Part shown: one piece after another, positions 1-10,859 of the stretch
Position numbering within the stretch: the first letter of the stretch is position 1
Layout of the letters: each line of letters opens with the position of its first letter
Assembly: GCF_008831285.2 (NCBI RefSeq)
Contig: NC_045139.1
Coordinates: 10,001,704-10,065,703, forward strand
Length of the DNA stretch: 64,000 nt
Source: Nymphaea colorata
Taxonomy: Eukaryota; Streptophyta; Magnoliopsida; Nymphaeales; Nymphaeaceae
Direction: 5' to 3'
The notes under the pieces: model-generated
What the model saw: only the letters and a program-made list of their open reading frames with translations
Databases searched by the model: none
Told to the model about the DNA's origin: nothing
Position numbers and translations under genes: made by a program

Positions 1-165
1 TTATTTCTTGCCTGTCATTGCCAAAAGTTTCTTGCATAAGTTTGCGTCACAAACATGATATCTCTACTCGAGATCTTTCCCAGTATGCCTTTTTTGAGAG
101 TTTGATATTCGATGGAGCAGCTGAAAGTTCTTCATATGACTTGTTGCCTTTTTTGATATGCGCAG

Positions 166-498
166 GATGCTGACGGGGCAACACAGGAGACTAAGAAAAG
201 CAACCATCTTCTGAGAAAAATCACGAAGCGTCAGGAGGGGCACAAACTTGATCCTCATATTGAGGAGCAGTTCAGCTCAGGCAGATTAATGGCTTGCATT
301 TCATCTCGACCTGGTCAATGTGGACGAGCTGATGGGTGAGTGATTTTGTTAATCATTGGATGATTATTTGTCTCCGTTCTCCTGTTATTAATTATGTGGG
401 CTTTCAATGACAGATACATACTTGAGGGTAAGGAGCTAGAATTTTACATGAAGAAGATTCAGAGGAAGAAGGGCAAAGGTGGAGCTGGTGCTGCTTGA
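166..498 (+). CDS. RPS8: 40S ribosomal protein eS8 (RPS8), C-terminal two exons (partial)
   Basis: Structural protein of the small cytosolic ribosomal subunit. Two coding exons are visible, 166-335 and 414-498, separated by a GT-AG intron (GTGAGT donor, ACAG acceptor); the first is preceded by a CGCAG acceptor. The joined reading frame contains the family-typical stretches [30 protein letters not shown] and [11 protein letters not shown], then a Lys/Gly/Ala-rich end and a TGA stop at 496-498. Split codon GG|A restores Gly-Tyr across the junction, which supports the splice sites. The 5' exons lie outside the window to the left, so the start is not seen; 1-165 is intron. Family recognition is very secure. 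Bases after 498 should be the 3' UTR. Confidence 0.95.
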
Positions 499-1550
499 GC
501 AACTTCATAGTTTTGAATTTTGCTCCCCTCCCAAGCTTTTTGTTCCTCAGTAGCTAAATGCTATGTTCACAATGGCAATTTTAATATTTTTGTTTTGTCC
601 TTCTGATGATAAACGTTGAGGACTTGTGGCAGATTAGATTGGTTTCTTTCTGTGAACAGTTTCCTGCACGATTGGTTAAAAGTTGGATATGTTTCTACTC
701 ATAGTACGTCTATTCGCTCTTTGGCTTTTGCCTTAACTTTTCCTTTCGGACTGCTGGTTCTGTGGTCGAATTTGATGAAATTTATCGTTGCATGCTAGTG
801 TTTATCTGTTGAAACTTGTATTGAATTATGGGTTTAATGAAAATATAGCATTGCCAACTCCATCTGCAATGCAGAGTAATTGGCAGTTCAGTGCTTATAG
901 ACACTAAACCACTACTCCTCATCGCCTATAGCACCATTCATGGGAACGGAGGGTTGAGTCCGGGCCTCATATTTATAATGTCATATTGCAAGGAATGATA
1001 CTCTGACTTCCCAAGACTATATCAGGTGTTGAATTTGGAAGGCACTAACCATTTTATTGTAAGAGATGCACCTAAAGGGATTGACATCGTCGCCTCTTTC
1101 GCCTTAAAAAGGTCTGGAGTCCAACGCCCAAGCCATTTGGCGGACGTTGTTCTTGACTGCAGCTGCTGAATATTGTGCAATAGGGTTCACCGTATGTAAC
1201 ATATTCCATTTCCACTTTTACAACGAACATAGCTATCATTTTTTTTGTAATTTAGAAAAGCAAAAGGAAGATTTGTGTTTACGTGGGGAGAGAAGGGGAG
1301 TGGCAGACTCTTTCGACTCCCATATCATTAGAAGCTTCCAGCAAGCTCAATCAACGTTATAGCTGAGGTTGAGCTTGGGGCTTATGAATGGACAAGAGAT
1401 TGAGAGGGAATATGAATCAGCCGACCCAGGGTGGAGATATTTTTGAACTCCAGTTTGTCATTTTGGAATTCCATTTCCAATAAAATCCCAGTCGGCATTG
1501 GCATTTTTTCCACCTAATTTGACATCAAAGGATCGTTGCATGACTTTTGT
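499..1550. other. Intergenic, no gene seen (eS8 3' UTR then unique AT-rich DNA)
   Basis: The first few hundred bases are probably the 3' UTR of eS8. Short open frames here (for example 616-798 and 1147-1362) have no recognisable domain, no splice context and ordinary AT-rich composition. I see no RNA gene or structured repeat. Confidence 0.5.
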
Positions 1551-1559
1551 GGCAAAATA

Positions 1560-2090
1560 GCATAAATGTTTGAGGTATGTGAATTCACTCCCCGTAAAGT
1601 AAATGCTGAAACTAGTGAGACACGTGAATTCATTGCTCCTAAAGTAAATGTTGAAGCTAATTCTTCAGCTACTGCTATGTCAAGTGCTTAATATTCTGCT
1701 GCGTCTACGATAGAGAGTGAAACAGTATTGTAGTATTACTCGCATGCACTGCATAAAATGAAATTACTGCAAAGAAAAAGCTCCTACACTAGTAATCAAT
1801 TATTGTAGCTTGTTTATTTCTAGCTAGACCTGACTGATGTACAGGAAACTTGGCTTATAGAGCCGATAAGATCCTAGGCAGTAACATGCTTTAGAGGTCA
1901 GTTTGAAATTGGATCTGTTACCTTGGAAATTGACAATATCCCCAAACCAAATCTGGATCAGTACATCGGATGGAAACCCTTGTAAATAGAATCGTTGAGA
2001 CATGGATCCTTTCATAAATCTTAAGGTCCGGTTTACATATCCGCGATGAACTGCGATGCGCCTACTCTTATAAAGGCGAAGCTCATGCAC
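1560..2090 (-). mobile_element. Ty1/copia retrotransposon relic (RNase H region)
   Basis: Read on the minus strand, 1824-2090 includes the fragments RFMKGSMSQRFYLQG and KACYCLGS. About 1640-1760 gives a stretch resembling the copia RNase H motif 'VSLSTAEAEY' (here TVSLSIVDAAEY followed by a stop). Their order matches the end of a copia polyprotein: tether region, RNase H, then the catalytic E-Y segment. Several stops and frame changes show that it is dead. No LTR or target-site duplication was found, so the limits are approximate. The assignment rests on motif similarity only. Confidence 0.55.
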
Positions 2091-2517
2091 AACAAATTAT
2101 TTTAATACTCGTTCCATGTTCGTATAGACACAGTTCGATCTTTAAGAGACATCCCATCTTCAAATGGTAGCTAATGGTTTTGGTTGCATGATGCCACTGT
2201 TGATTTGAAGCTTACCCGCCAATTGGTAGAAATATTCTATTCTTCCCTAATTTTTTATGTTATGATTCTGGGATTTTAAACTTTTGGAAAACTGTTAGTT
2301 TATAAATTTAGATCAATGCATGCATTTTAGGACCCATCGACTCGTAATGTAATAGTTCTTATACACCTTCGAATTTTTAACACCAGGTGTCATACGACTT
2401 CATCATCGTGAACGTTTTTTCTTTTTCCTAATATAGAGTGGCGGCATGGAGGTACTTCGAAGAAGCCGAAGCCTCCCCCACCTTATTTCTGTTTCCAGGG
2501 TTCAAAGCTATTCTAAA

Positions 2518-2606
2518 ATTTGGATGGAAAGGGAAACATTCATTAACTAGAATGCAGCACAAGATTTGGATGGAAAGGGAAACATTCATTAACTAGAATG
2601 GAGCAC
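2518..2606. repeat. Short tandem duplication, period about 46 bp
   Basis: Two adjacent near-identical units, each starting ATTTGGATGGAAAGGG and ending AACTAGAATG(C/G)AGCAC. They lie in non-coding DNA upstream of the first cystatin promoter. A simple slippage or unequal-crossing-over product is the most likely origin. Confidence 0.8.
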
Positions 2607-2943
2607 ATCTATTGTTTGTAATTTAAAAAGATAACACTAACAGGAATCAAACTAATTAATAAACTTTTATCTGTATACAATCCTACTAACTATACCACGC
2701 TTGTGAAGCTTTTTCTAAGTTCGAAAACGAAGTAACAATGTGGAGACATCTTTTAAAGCCTTGCTCATTACCTTATCACCTGATCTCAGTAGCCGAGTAG
2801 CTGGAAAACAGAGAGCCAGGCGGAAAATAACCAACGAAACCTCCCGAGGCGGCGCCGACGAATGCCTCTGAAGATCCAACGGCTTAAATTCGCTAATGTC
2901 CACGAAACCGAAGGCCAGGATTCATTTAATGAGGATGAGTACA

Positions 2944-2992
2944 CTCGGCGACCCGTCGGAGTTATCTAGGGAACGGTTTTCTAGAACCGTGC
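2944..2992 (+). promoter_or_regulatory. Conserved upstream block of cystatin gene 1
   Basis: CTCGGCGAC (2944-2952) is followed by CTAGGGAAC (2966-2974) and TTCTAGAA, 233 bp before the start codon. The same ordered words occur at nearly the same distance upstream of the other two cystatin genes in the window (240 and 230 bp). This makes a retained cis-regulatory module, or a very recent duplication, likely. TTCTAGAA resembles inverted nGAAn heat-shock-element units, but that reading is inference. Confidence 0.6.
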
Positions 2993-3074
2993 TTTACCGC
3001 CCATCACCTCATCGGAACCCATTATCCACCGTCAAGCGGACGTCAGCAAGGACGCGGCACGCCGTTTGCGGGCC

Positions 3075-3081
3075 TATAAGT
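3075..3081 (+). promoter_or_regulatory. TATA box of cystatin gene 1
   Basis: CTATAAG lies about 96 bp before the ATG at 3177. This is a suitable distance for a 60-70 nt 5' UTR containing a GAAGAAGAAG run. The other two cystatin genes have TATA boxes at equivalent positions. Confidence 0.7.
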
Positions 3082-3176
3082 AGCATGCTGTCTTCCCCTC
3101 TTTCCTCCATCGGAGAAAAGGCCAGCTGTAGCAGAACCAGAGCTGAAGAAGAAGAAGAGTTCTCCGTTTTCCTACA

Positions 3177-3554
3177 ATGGCGATTTCGAGCTCATCGATG
3201 GCTTCCTTCTTCGTGTTCCTCTGCCTCGCCTTGGTCCTCGTTGGCCCTTCTTCCCTCTGCACAGCCCGTTCGTCGGGGTGGGTAGGAGGCAGGACGAAGG
3301 TGCCCAACGTCCAAACCAACCTGGAGGTTCAGGAGCTGGGGAGGTTCTCGGTGGAAGAGCACAACCGGAGGGATGGCGCCGACGTGGTGTTCCTGCGAGT
3401 GGTGGAGGCGCAACGGCAGGTGGTGTCGGGGATCATGTATTACCTCCGCATCGAGGGTGTGGAGGGCGGCGCCACCAGGCAGTTCGACGCCTCGGTGGTG
3501 GTCAAGGCCTGGTTGAGGTCCAGGGAACTCGTTTCCTTTGAGCCCGCTGCATAA
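3177..3554 (+). CDS. Phytocystatin 1 (secreted cysteine proteinase inhibitor)
   Basis: Inhibitor of papain-like (C1A) cysteine proteinases; plant members regulate endogenous proteolysis and defend against insects and microbes. The protein has 125 residues and a single exon. A hydrophobic signal peptide spans about residues 8-30. The mature region has the N-terminal Gly-Gly (37-38), the plant-specific cystatin helix motif LGRFSVEEHN (54-63), the inhibitory first-loop motif QVVSG (81-85) and the second-loop Trp (A111-W112, where many cystatins have Pro-Trp). All reactive-site elements are present, so it should be active. The start at 3177 is chosen as the first ATG after the TATA box; an in-frame Met at residue 8 is an alternative and is the only start kept in paralogue 2. 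Size fits a single-domain type I phytocystatin. It is paralogous to the genes at 7489-7845 and 10200-10577. Confidence 0.93.
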   Translation: MAISSSSMASFFVFLCLALVLVGPSSLCTARSSGWVGGRTKVPNVQTNLEVQELGRFSVEEHNRRDGADVVFLRVVEAQRQVVSGIMYYLRIEGVEGGATRQFDASVVVKAWLRSRELVSFEPAA

Positions 3555-6500
3555 CCAGATGCCTCTTGTTCCTTTCTCTTTTTTCCTCCGTTTTCCTTTT
3601 GGAGGTGGGAGTTTTCCTGTGAGAGGTATTTATGCCAGAGAAGGCATTAAATAATGGATACGAGGCTTTCCTGAATGTGTGCATGGTTTTGAGGTAGCTG
3701 TAGTAAGTTACGGCCATGGACCTCGCGGAAAGACGGATGAAGAAAATGGCAGCTATAAGATGCTGCTCTGTTGTATTTACGAGTGTATGATCTTAAATTT
3801 TCATAAGTAAGACGAAAAAACAAAAGTTTTGATCGACCATTTGCTGCGGCTTGCCTTTCTGTATGTTTGTGCTTGTGGGAATTTGGCCTCTGCTATGAGT
3901 TCTTTTTTCCTCTATTCAGATGATATCTCCCCCAATTTTGAGTATCAAAAGGCTTCTGCTAAGAGAGATAGAGGGGTGTAACAAGAAAAATATCGCAAAT
4001 ATACTGAAATGCAATTTCTCAAGGACTCCGATTTGGTTGAACTCATACTGAAATTAATCTTTTTCATTTTTTTCTTGGTTAATACATTTTTGAAGTGCTT
4101 TTGCATGCTGTACAAGTTGGAAGTCCATGTTGGGTGCGACAAGTCAACTTTCTTAACGTTGCTTGTTCAATTCTGAACAATTTTTACATAGCTCAACAAT
4201 GAATTTGAAGAAAGATAAAGATAGAGAATGAAACAACTCTTCACTCAATCAAGGATAACACCAACAAGAAACCAGTCAACGATCTTTCTTTCCTTTTTTG
4301 TTCGTTAGACCTCAACAACTGACATGGTTCAACAATGGCTGTTCGATAAGGCAAGTAGTAAAGAAACAACTCTTCTCTTCTCATTCAAATTGTTTAATAT
4401 ATAATATTTCTCCGGCGCCTTTGCATGCCGTCCGTCTGGCGATACAATTCTCAAGTGAGTTTACGTCACGCGTTAGCGATTCATATGCGGATTCAATGGC
4501 GAGGGAAAATAAAAGGAGGAATTGCTGGAAAGTTCCATCGGACATCAAATAGATATTGCGTCGACCTGCCAAGGCACTTGAAAGTAATGCTTCTCTCGCT
4601 TATATATATATATAGAGAGAGGCACCTTAGACAATCTATGTGCTTGCTCGTAGCACTATAATGAAAACATATATAATGATGTGGTTGCTCGAGGCGCTAT
4701 AATGAAAACATATATAATCAGGTTGTCGTCTTTAGCCTTGACATGGCGTTTCCCTACTGGGGAAAAGGGATTATTCATTATATGGTCCAATGGCTTTTTT
4801 TCGAAAAGAAATAAAATACAGTAATCTACCTTCATAGATTTGCCTACCGGATACATAAATACTCGTGCCATGTATCGGATAGCAGATGACACTAGTCGTC
4901 TTCTAAGGCAACAGCCTGCGTGCATTCCGGCCACGTGGTAGGGTGACTCAGGGATTTCCGTCGTCATCAGAGCGACGCGGAAGCCAGATCCGAAAAGCTC
5001 TGTGAGTGTGAAAGACAGCAGTGGAAGACGCAGAGAAGCTCTGCAATCGTCATATTCATGTGAAAGAAGAAGAGCTTCATATTTTTTTGAAAATACATCG
5101 GTTGCTGCTGCATTGCATGCCGTAAACGCCGGCCAACACCCCTTTTACAACCTCTAGGATATATAGAGTGCCAGAGAGATGGGTTTAATATAAGCAGATT
5201 TCATAAGCGCGATATTGCAAGCTCTTTTTTTGCGAATTGAAAAAGGATTGCCATCACCGATCTTTATAAAGTTCTTAAAAATCGATCACCGATCATTTTA
5301 AATTAAGTTTTCAAATTCGATTGCCGCATTCGCCTTAGTCATCTAGTTATTTTGTTCCATTAAAAAAAATATTACGGACATGCTTGAAACCATATGGCCG
5401 TCAGTTTTGGGTGGTGGCCGGCCGCCGGCCAGTATTAATAAGTTGCAAAACAAATAGTTAGAGAAAGTGCCAAGAAGGATATGAATGAAAAGGAATTTGT
5501 GCCATACTACTACAAAGTCTTATTTGGAACTTAAAACTTTGTATGACATAGAACGGACTAGAGGGGTGGGGTCTGGTTTTGCCTTTTTTCAGTAAGTCGA
5601 GCGATGCTCAAGCATGTGGCAATGGAGTTGGCGTTCTATGACACGGTACCATCTCTCCGTCACTTACAAAAACTACGAAACAATTAATATAGAAGGACAA
5701 GAGCATGAAGTAAGCTATTGCATATCATCGTTTTTTTTCTAAGCAAATCATGTGAGAAGTCCTATTATTTGGTTAATTAAATGTACATACATATATATAT
5801 ATACATATATCATGCTAAGCTTTTTGTTTCTCCTTGTCCTTAGAGTTTAGAGTTGCATCGGATATCTGAAGCATGCTTGCATTCAAGTCTACCCTCCTTA
5901 CGGTACAAGAAAGAACATGGCCCCGCAAGTTGAACCAGAGACTGCACTTTGCAGAACGTGCATCAAGCTCGTCGATTTGAGTTGTTCCTGTAAAATTGAA
6001 AAATTATGTCTATTACTTTTAGAATAAAATGCATTAGCGGGCTGACCTCAATTTATGTGTCTGTCTAAGGAACTTTCTACTAAAAATTAAAACTGAAAAT
6101 TATGTCTATTGCTCTTAGAATAAAATGCAATAGGGGGCCGACCTCAAATTATATATGTCTATTAAAAATTGTATTAGATATGGAAAACCTAATTTTTTTA
6201 AGCTTAAATATTCCGCTCGAAATGGTGATTACTTAGCTGCCCACAGAAACCGGCCTTTCAATGTCTAACAGTAAGCCAGAACCAGTCATGCGGGACGCCC
6301 GCTGAACTGAACCCAATTAAAGCTCTTATAATCGGCCCTCTGTGATGACGACCTCAATAATGAATAAGAAATTTTAGTTTGGTAGCCTCCCCTTTGGCTA
6401 TAGTCCTTATAAATGCAATAATTATTTTTATGACCATGTTGAGCTTTACAAAAATAAGAACATTTACATACCAAAGGCTGCTCAATAAATCAATGTTAAA

Positions 6501-7488
6501 GAAAAGGCAATTAAGTCATACGAATTGCATTTCTCAATATTATTTATCTTGAATTCAAGTGCTTTTTTGTTTACAAAAAAAGGAGACTGCCAGTCACTTG
6601 CTTTGTATTAATTTAACTTATATCTCAATTAGTTTTTCAGTAGTGAACACAATCATATGAATGGATCCTTCATTTTTCAAGGTGAAAGCAAGAAGCAAAT
6701 GGTCTCACATGTAATAAATAGTCCTGTAAATAAAAGTTTTCTCAAATAGAAGACAGATAGAGATTTGAGATACGAAAATGACTTGAATGGTTCTGGCCGA
6801 TCATACGATCTCTCGTGAATGATTTATCCAGAACTAGCATCCTAGCAGATCCAGATTATTCTATTATGCGTGTCTGAGTCCCAAATTGAAAGATTCAATC
6901 ACCTCATATACTCTCTGAGCTGGGCAGGTCAATCTACAGTAGAAGGCCTGTTATCAATTAGATTCTGAACATGTTGATTCGTTGCAGTCCTGTCATTAGT
7001 TTTATTTCATGGCTGTTAGACCTATAAGAAGTTGAGTTTTTTTCTCTTTTCTCCTCCGTGTGGAATGCTCATAATTTTAATTTTACGAAGAAGAAAACTA
7101 AAGCCGAAGCCAAAGAAGAAAACTAAAGCCGAAGCCAGTACATACACGAACAAACAAACTAAGCAAGCAAGGTTGATGCTGTCAAAACTTCTTTCCCATA
7201 TGAAAAACTAAAAGGAAAAGGAGATCTACAAGCGAGAAACTCATGGACTCCCATCCATCTTTGTCCCGAGACTTCCATGGCTTTACTGGTGCCTACGACC
7301 TCAACCCCTGAAAAGGATCCCGATTGAATGACTTATTTCTATGCAGGATGACCTCAAAATCTCCTGCATACCTCCATTATTTACTCCTCTCTCTACCTCA
7401 CCTAGAACTCCTCCCTCATCCTTCACTGATTCCCGAAAAGAAAAAACGAAAAAAAGAGGAAAAGCAGAAGAAGATGGGACCGCCCATT
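3555..7488. other. Intergenic spacer between cystatins 1 and 2, no gene recognised
   Basis: AT-rich unique sequence. Short open frames (3945-4142, 4298-4661, 4656-4967, 6286-6474) show no domains. The region holds a TA-rich stretch near 5785-5810 and an imperfect direct duplication near 6000-6165, in which both copies contain TTATGTCTATT followed by TAGAATAAAATGCA. No RNA gene, transposon protein or CRISPR-like array is seen. Confidence 0.5.
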
Positions 7489-7845
7489 TTAAGAGGAGGA
7501 CTCGAATGAAACGAGCTCCACGGACCTCAGCCACGCCTTCACCACCACAGCGGCGTTGAACAGCCTCGGGGCCCCGCCTTCCTCCGCCTCGATCCTGAGG
7601 TAGTATTTCACCCCGGACACCACCTGCCTCTGCGCCTCCACCACTCGCTGGAAAGACAGGTGGGCGTGCTCCCTCCGGTTGTGCTCCTCCACCGAGAACC
7701 TCCCCAGCTCCTGAACCTCGACGTTGGTGTCTATCCGAGGGACCTCCGTTATTCCTCCCGTCCACGTCGCCGGCCGGGCAACGCAGAGGGAAGAAGGGAC
7801 GACGAGGGCAAAGGAGAGACAGAAGAGGACGAAGAAAGAAGCCAT
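7489..7845 (-). CDS. Phytocystatin 2 (secreted cysteine proteinase inhibitor)
   Basis: Same family and role as the gene at 3177-3554: inhibition of papain-like proteinases, probably in the apoplast or secretory route. It has 118 residues and one exon. Signal peptide about residues 1-23; Gly-Gly 30-31; LGRFSVEEHN 47-56; QVVSG 74-78; Ala-Trp 104-105; Ser-rich end. The start equals Met8 of paralogues 1 and 3. The DNA just upstream (7846-7868, minus strand) is clearly homologous to their first seven codons, but the upstream ATG has changed to AGCGG, so translation must begin at the inner Met. Reactive loops are intact. The conserved promoter block (8053-8085) and a TATA box (7931-7940) precede it. 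Confidence 0.93.
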   Translation of the reverse strand: MASFFVLFCLSFALVVPSSLCVARPATWTGGITEVPRIDTNVEVQELGRFSVEEHNRREHAHLSFQRVVEAQRQVVSGVKYYLRIEAEEGGAPRLFNAAVVVKAWLRSVELVSFESSS

Positions 7846-7930
7846 TTGAGGAGCTCGAAACCGCCGCTATAGGAAGACAGATGTCTCTAAGGGTGTTTTC
7901 CTGATGGATGAGGACGAGAAGAGAGTGTTG

Positions 7931-7940
7931 TATTTTATAG
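7931..7940 (-). promoter_or_regulatory. TATA box of cystatin gene 2
   Basis: On the minus strand this reads CTATAAAATA, about 86 bp before the ATG at 7845 and matching the position of the TATA boxes of the other two cystatin genes. Confidence 0.7.
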
Positions 7941-8039
7941 GCGTACGAAGCGATATGCGGACGGTCTGCCGCGTTTTGCTGACGCTAATTCGACGGTAAA
8001 GATGGGATCTGACGCGGACGATGAGCGGCGGTGTGGGAT

Positions 8040-8089
8040 TCTAGGGAATGCGGTTCCCTAGATGGCTCCCGGACGAGTCGCCGAGTGTA
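8040..8089 (-). promoter_or_regulatory. Conserved upstream block of cystatin gene 2
   Basis: On the minus strand CTCGGCGAC (8077-8085) and CTAGGGAAC (8053-8061) appear in the same order and spacing as upstream of cystatins 1 and 3. CTCGG begins 240 bp before the start codon. A CCCTAGAA stretch follows, where gene 1 has TTCTAGAA. Confidence 0.6.
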
Positions 8090-8099
8090 TAGATTCCTG

Positions 8100-10199
8100 A
8101 CAGATGGAACGGTGGCCCTCCGATTGGAGAGGGTGGCGAACGGTGGTCGTTGGATTTTGCTTTTGGTGGGGTTGGAAGGGTCGCCGGGCATTTATCCGCG
8201 TGTGGTTTGTTGGGGTTTGGGCTGTGGATGTAAGCATTTCTGGAATATCCGATCTGATCCTGTTCGCTTTGCTCAATTTCTTTCTCTGGAGGCTTTTCTC
8301 ATTTTGGCAGCCATTTGTTTGATCTGTACCTGAGGTCGTGATCCTTAATTAGCTTTTCGAATTCATGAGAATTTAACATCAGATCTACTTTTTCCTCTAA
8401 TATTACCCCAGGTTTTTTAAAATTGTGACTGACTATATGTCAAGATTGATGTATGTTAATTTTTAATGTTTATTTAAGTAAAAAGACTTAAAACTAGTAA
8501 GGTACCTCCAAGGTTTTAACTTGCTTTAAAGCTTAGGTGGACCTCGAACACCTTTTCTTTAGTGTCATGTCTATCGCTGTTATAGTTCAAAGAAATAATG
8601 CACCAAAACTTGAAAGCTGCTATGAGATTCAAACTTTGAATTCTTAGATGTGGACCGCCTTGCTCGATTTGAACTCGCTCGAAAAAACTTGACTCAAATT
8701 TCCTTTTTTTTCTTCCTTCAAAATGATAGTGGGAATTTCGTTTAATTATTGAACTGTGAGAGTCGCTTGGAAGCGGTCATATTTTCAAAAATCTTACAGC
8801 TGAATATTCCTTTAAACGTTTTTCCTTAATTCCAAAAACAAGGCAAAATGGATTGAGATTCGTTGATGATGACTGTGAATACCCAACGCAAAATGGATTG
8901 AGATTCGTTGATGATGACTGTGAATACCCAACTTAATTAATAGCGTGGTGTCACTATGATTGTGGACGTCGATGATTGTTTCAATCAATTTACGGAGATC
9001 AGGTTTTAAGATCCCAAGCTTTTCAAATAATAATGATACCAACGACAATAATAATAACAATAAACTCCACACAGGCAGAAAAACAAACGTCAAGTAAAAA
9101 GGTACGAAAAAGAAAACGAACTCATCAAAAATCTTTGTCATCATAGTGCGGGGTGCGGGTGTTGGTGCTGGTGCTGGTGCCGGTATCGAAGCGGTACATC
9201 TTAAAAAATTTAAGTGCAGCAGTCCGATGAGAGTACCTTATTCTTATCATTATTTTAATTTATCATATATGTAACAGAATAAACATGTATATATTATTAT
9301 TACAATTTAGTTATTAATGTATATAATATTCTTAAATAACTGTATTGTATAAAAAAATATCAAAACAATATATATTATATAAGTAATTTAGTAATATAAC
9401 ATTTTAATTGGGCTCGGGTGTGAAACGAAGTCGCACCCATGTCCAGTGCACACTCAACTTAATGCGACTCGAATGCAGCAATAAAATAAATAAAAGAATC
9501 CGGCCAATTAGTCAAAAATTCTTTCTCCTAATAATTTGAGAGTTGCATATCTCTCATTTTTTGTACAGAACCCGTGGCCTTTCACAGCTAACAGCAGTCC
9601 CAAGAACCAAACACGATATCCTGATAGGAAGCCTCGAAGAAGCGTGGGTTACTACCTGTGTTATTATCATATTTATTCATTGCATGTTGTGTGAGGGACA
9701 TGTGATCATTTGAGTTGAATCTAATTGCTATTTTTAAGCTTATCAATAATTGAATATGTGTGAATAACAAATATGGATTGTGATTGATAAGCTGAATTTA
9801 AAAATTCACTATAAATATGTGGTAGCACTCCCTATAATCATATGTTCTTTATAAATCAATTTCTATTCTTTACATTTGAAAATGACATCTGTTATCCGGC
9901 ATAAAGACCAGGGAAGACTCTATCCTGAATCTACAAGTTTTTGCTCCGATTCAAAATGCAAAATGCAATGAATTCAGTTTTGCTTCAGCTACAGATTGTT
10001 TTGATTCAATTTCGATGATTCAACATAAACATGACATGATTTTTTCAAACAGCCTTAACTTATTTCTTCGCTGCAAGACCTCTGACATCCATTATTTACT
10101 GCTTCATCCGACTTAGATAGATACATAGCTAGCTAGCTCTCCCAAAATCGAGTCCCGTCTCAGAAGAAAAAAAAAACAAAATCAACAAGAGGCGTCCGG
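8100..10199. other. Intergenic spacer between cystatins 2 and 3
   Basis: AT-rich DNA with no supported gene. Apart from a 45-bp tandem duplication at 8843-8932 and a very AT-rich stretch around 9240-9410, I see no structured feature. Open frames 8031-8333, 8812-9144 and 9588-9770 have no recognisable domain. Confidence 0.5.
8843..8932. repeat. Perfect 45-bp tandem duplication
   Basis: Units 8843-8887 and 8888-8932 are identical (beginning GCAAAATGGATTGAG and ending GAATACCCAAC). The perfect identity means the duplication is recent. It lies in non-coding DNA. Confidence 0.9.
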
Positions 10200-10577
10200 T
10201 CAAGCGGCGGACTCAAAGGAAACGAGTTCCCTCGACCTCAGCCACGCCTTCACCACCACCGCGGCGTCGAACAGCCTGACGGCGCCGCCCTCCTCCGCCT
10301 CGATGCGGAGGTAGTACTCGATCCCAGACACCACCTGCCGCTGCGCCTCCACCACTCGCAGGAACGCCACGTGGGCGTTCCGCCTCATGTTGTGCTCCTC
10401 CACCGAGAACCTCCCCAGCTCCTGAATCTCAGCGTTCGTCTCGACGCCGGGCACCGCCGCCCTCCCTCCCGTCCACGTCGGCGGCCGGGCGGCGCCGAGG
10501 AAAGAAGGGGCGACGATGACCACTGCTAGACAGAGGAGCAAGAACAAGGAAGCCATGGAGGAGCTCGAAATCGCCAT
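10200..10577 (-). CDS. Phytocystatin 3 (secreted cysteine proteinase inhibitor)
   Basis: Third paralogue of the local cystatin family, 125 residues, one exon. Residue numbering matches gene 1: signal peptide about 1-31, Gly-Gly 37-38, LGRFSVEEHN 54-63, QVVSG 81-85, Ala-Trp 111-112. It keeps both the first Met and the inner Met8. It is closer to cystatin 2 than to cystatin 1 around residues 93-104 (both have RIEAEEGGA and RLF). The 5' UTR holds a GAAGAAGAAG run and a GACATCTGTCTT word shared with gene 2. A TATA box (10660-10668) and the conserved promoter block (10777-10807) lie upstream. All inhibitory elements are present, so function is expected to be retained. Confidence 0.93.
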   Translation of the reverse strand: MAISSSSMASLFLLLCLAVVIVAPSFLGAARPPTWTGGRAAVPGVETNAEIQELGRFSVEEHNMRRNAHVAFLRVVEAQRQVVSGIEYYLRIEAEEGGAVRLFDAAVVVKAWLRSRELVSFESAA

Positions 10578-10659
10578 TACAGTATAAGACAGATGTCTCT
10601 TCTTCTTCTTCTTCTGCGGTTGTGCTCTGCGATGGAAGTGGTGGTGAAGAGAGCCCGCA

Positions 10660-10668
10660 ATTTATAAG
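10660..10668 (-). promoter_or_regulatory. TATA box of cystatin gene 3
   Basis: The minus strand reads CTTATAAAT about 84 bp before the ATG at 10577, the same position as in the other two cystatin genes. Confidence 0.65.
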
Positions 10669-10769
10669 CGAGGAAGGCGGGAAGCTCGGCTGGCGGGATG
10701 CCGCGTCTCTGTGATCGGACGACGAGGATCGGATCAGACGTTGAGGATGAGCGGTGGTGGGCTCTTGTA

Positions 10770-10812
10770 GAGTACGGTTCCCTAGGTGACTCCGACGAGT
10801 CGCCGAGCTTGG
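10770..10812 (-). promoter_or_regulatory. Conserved upstream block of cystatin gene 3
   Basis: On the minus strand CTCGGCGAC (10799-10807) and CTAGGGAAC (10777-10785) are in the same order as upstream of the other cystatins. CTCGG begins 230 bp before the start codon. The intervening CTCGTC word is also shared with gene 2. Confidence 0.6.
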
Positions 10813-10859
10813 AATCTTCCACGTCCGACGCATCGTCGCCCTTCGTTTTCTTCAAGAAG

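Noticed and set aside
10429..10855. Open frames over the cystatin 3 promoter and 5' region
   Set aside because: They overlap the TATA box and the conserved promoter block and contain Arg/Ser-rich shadow sequence.
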